A stretch of DNA of 6,710 nucleotides. Origin: an uncultured Rickettsiales bacterium. GTDB lineage: Bacteria > Pseudomonadota > Alphaproteobacteria > Rickettsiales > UBA1997. The notes beneath the pieces are model-generated. The model did no database searches and was not told the origin of the DNA. It worked only from the letters and a program-made list of their open reading frames with translations. Location of the stretch: the NCBI GenBank assembly GCA_934725005.1, contig CAKVBE010000052.1:1-6710 (forward strand). Direction: 5' to 3'. The position numbers were made by a program, and so were the translations under genes. Positions within the stretch are counted from its first letter, which is position 1; every line of letters starts with the position of its first letter. Of this stretch, positions 6,199 to 6,710 are shown piece after piece.

Positions 6199-6708
6199 TT
6201 AACATTCAAAATCTAAAGCAATATTATTTCCATCAATCTCACTTGTTACTTTTTGTAAACTATGCAATATATTATTATGTTCAACATGCTCTTTCAACAA
6301 TTTTAAACTTGAATTTTTATTAATTTGCTCTTCGGTAATTACAGCTCTATCTATAATCGCATTCATAAAATTAGTTTTTTCATCAATCATAGCCTCACAT
6401 AAATTAGTTTCACTTAAATTAGTTTGAACAAGCTTTGCTTTGTTTAGAACCACTTTAGATAAATTTGCCTTACTTAAATTAGCTAACATTAAATTGACTC
6501 CACTAAAATCAAGCTCACTTAAATCAAGCTCACTTAAATCAAAACCGCGTAGATCGCCCTTTTTTCTTCCTAAATAATTCTCATCATTTTTTAAATTTAA
6601 GATCTTTTCAATCTCTTTTCTGCTTATTTTTACTCCTAACTGACAAGAATAATTAACAAAAATAGGTTCAATATCAGTCTTAATGTTTGATAAATTGCTA
6701 TAGCTTAA
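6199..6708 (-). CDS. Pentapeptide-repeat protein, N-terminus beyond the right edge
   Basis: The frame is open from the right edge of the window to TAA 6201-6199, giving 169 visible residues. An internal ATG at 6489 would give only 96 residues and would cut through the repeat array, so it is not the true start. Visible order: LSYSNLSNI at the edge, a linker with a charged helix (SRKEIEKILNLKNDENYLG), then pentapeptide repeats of the A(D/N)LxX type: GDLRG, FDLSE, LDLSE, LDFSG, VNLML, ANLSK, ANLSK, VVLNK, AKLVQ, TNLSE, TNLCE. These should form a right-handed quadrilateral beta-helix. The array decays into NFMNAIIDRAVITEEQINKN, followed by a non-repeat C-terminal tail of about 40 residues (LKLLKEHVEHNNILHSLQKV...). 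No signal peptide can be judged because the N-terminus is missing. The function cannot be named: such proteins range from gyrase-protecting DNA mimics to secreted host-interacting proteins. Confidence 0.85.
   Translation of the reverse strand, partial: LSYSNLSNIKTDIEPIFVNYSCQLGVKISRKEIEKILNLKNDENYLGRKKGDLRGFDLSELDLSELDFSGVNLMLANLSKANLSKVVLNKAKLVQTNLSETNLCEAMIDEKTNFMNAIIDRAVITEEQINKNSSLKLLKEHVEHNNILHSLQKVTSEIDGNNIALDFEC
6396..6425 (-). repeat. Tandem 15-nt repeat within the pentapeptide array (14 of 15 identical)
   Basis: CACATAAATTAGTTT (6396-6410) is followed directly by CACTTAAATTAGTTT (6411-6425), one base different. Each unit codes for one pentapeptide (around TNLSE TNLCE on the minus strand). 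Confidence 0.8.
6511..6540 (-). repeat. Exact tandem 15-nt duplication within the pentapeptide array
   Basis: AAGCTCACTTAAATC occurs twice back to back (6511-6525 and 6526-6540). On the minus strand this codes for the pair DLSEL DLSEL. A more diverged copy (GACTCCACTAAAATC, 6496-6510) adjoins it. Identity at the third codon positions indicates a recent duplication of one coil unit. Confidence 0.9.
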
Positions 6709-6710
6709 AT

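Noticed and set aside
6199..6489. A complete 96-residue protein starting at the ATG at 6489 on the minus strand
   Set aside because: The same frame stays open to the window edge, and the pentapeptide repeats continue upstream of that ATG (VNLML, LDFSG, LDLSE, FDLSE), so the gene is longer and only its 3' part is in view.
1..6710. CRISPR array or insertion sequence
   Set aside because: There are no regularly spaced direct repeats outside the coding pentapeptide array, and no transposase or terminal inverted repeats with target duplications were seen.

Overview
The window is strongly A+T-rich and carries lipid A genes (fabZ, lpxC), a membrane-anchored peptidoglycan amidase, a parvulin foldase, the C-terminal part of an isoleucyl-tRNA synthetase, the DNA polymerase III delta subunit (holA), a gene-transfer-agent type portal protein and a pentapeptide-repeat protein. 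A low-GC Gram-negative genome with a lone alphaproteobacterial GTA-like portal gene best fits a host-associated alphaproteobacterium, most likely of Rickettsiales type. It makes LPS and processes peptidoglycan, which argues against Anaplasmataceae. The placement is inferred from protein families, not from a marker gene.

Layout. At 2-223 (+) is the 3' end of fabZ, overlapping by 32 bp lpxC (192-1079, +, GTG start with a clear Shine-Dalgarno). At 1092-1159 a long hairpin separates lpxC from a convergent minus-strand pair. That pair is the parvulin PPIase (2920-2066) followed, 2 bp later, by the amidase (2063-1158); both are predicted to act at or outside the inner membrane. After a 184-bp divergent spacer comes a plus-strand pair: an ORF holding only the C-terminal region of IleRS (3105-3893), coupled by an ATGA overlap to holA (3890-4897). 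A GTA/HK97-family portal gene (4952-6115, +) follows with no other phage gene around it. A 12-bp perfect hairpin then separates it from a minus-strand pentapeptide-repeat gene that runs off the right edge (6199 to beyond 6708).

How the genes relate. FabZ and LpxC act at the branch between fatty-acid synthesis (FabZ) and the committed step of lipid A synthesis (LpxC) and are arranged for joint translation. The PPIase/amidase pair looks like a small envelope-maintenance operon. The main oddity is the free-standing IleRS C-terminal fragment: it has no catalytic domain, yet it is an uninterrupted 262-codon frame that begins at its only start codon and remains coupled to an essential replication gene. 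It could be half of a split IleRS, a retained fragment, or the scar of a rearrangement whose breakpoint lies in 2921-3104. Most genes other than lpxC lack a recognisable Shine-Dalgarno sequence.
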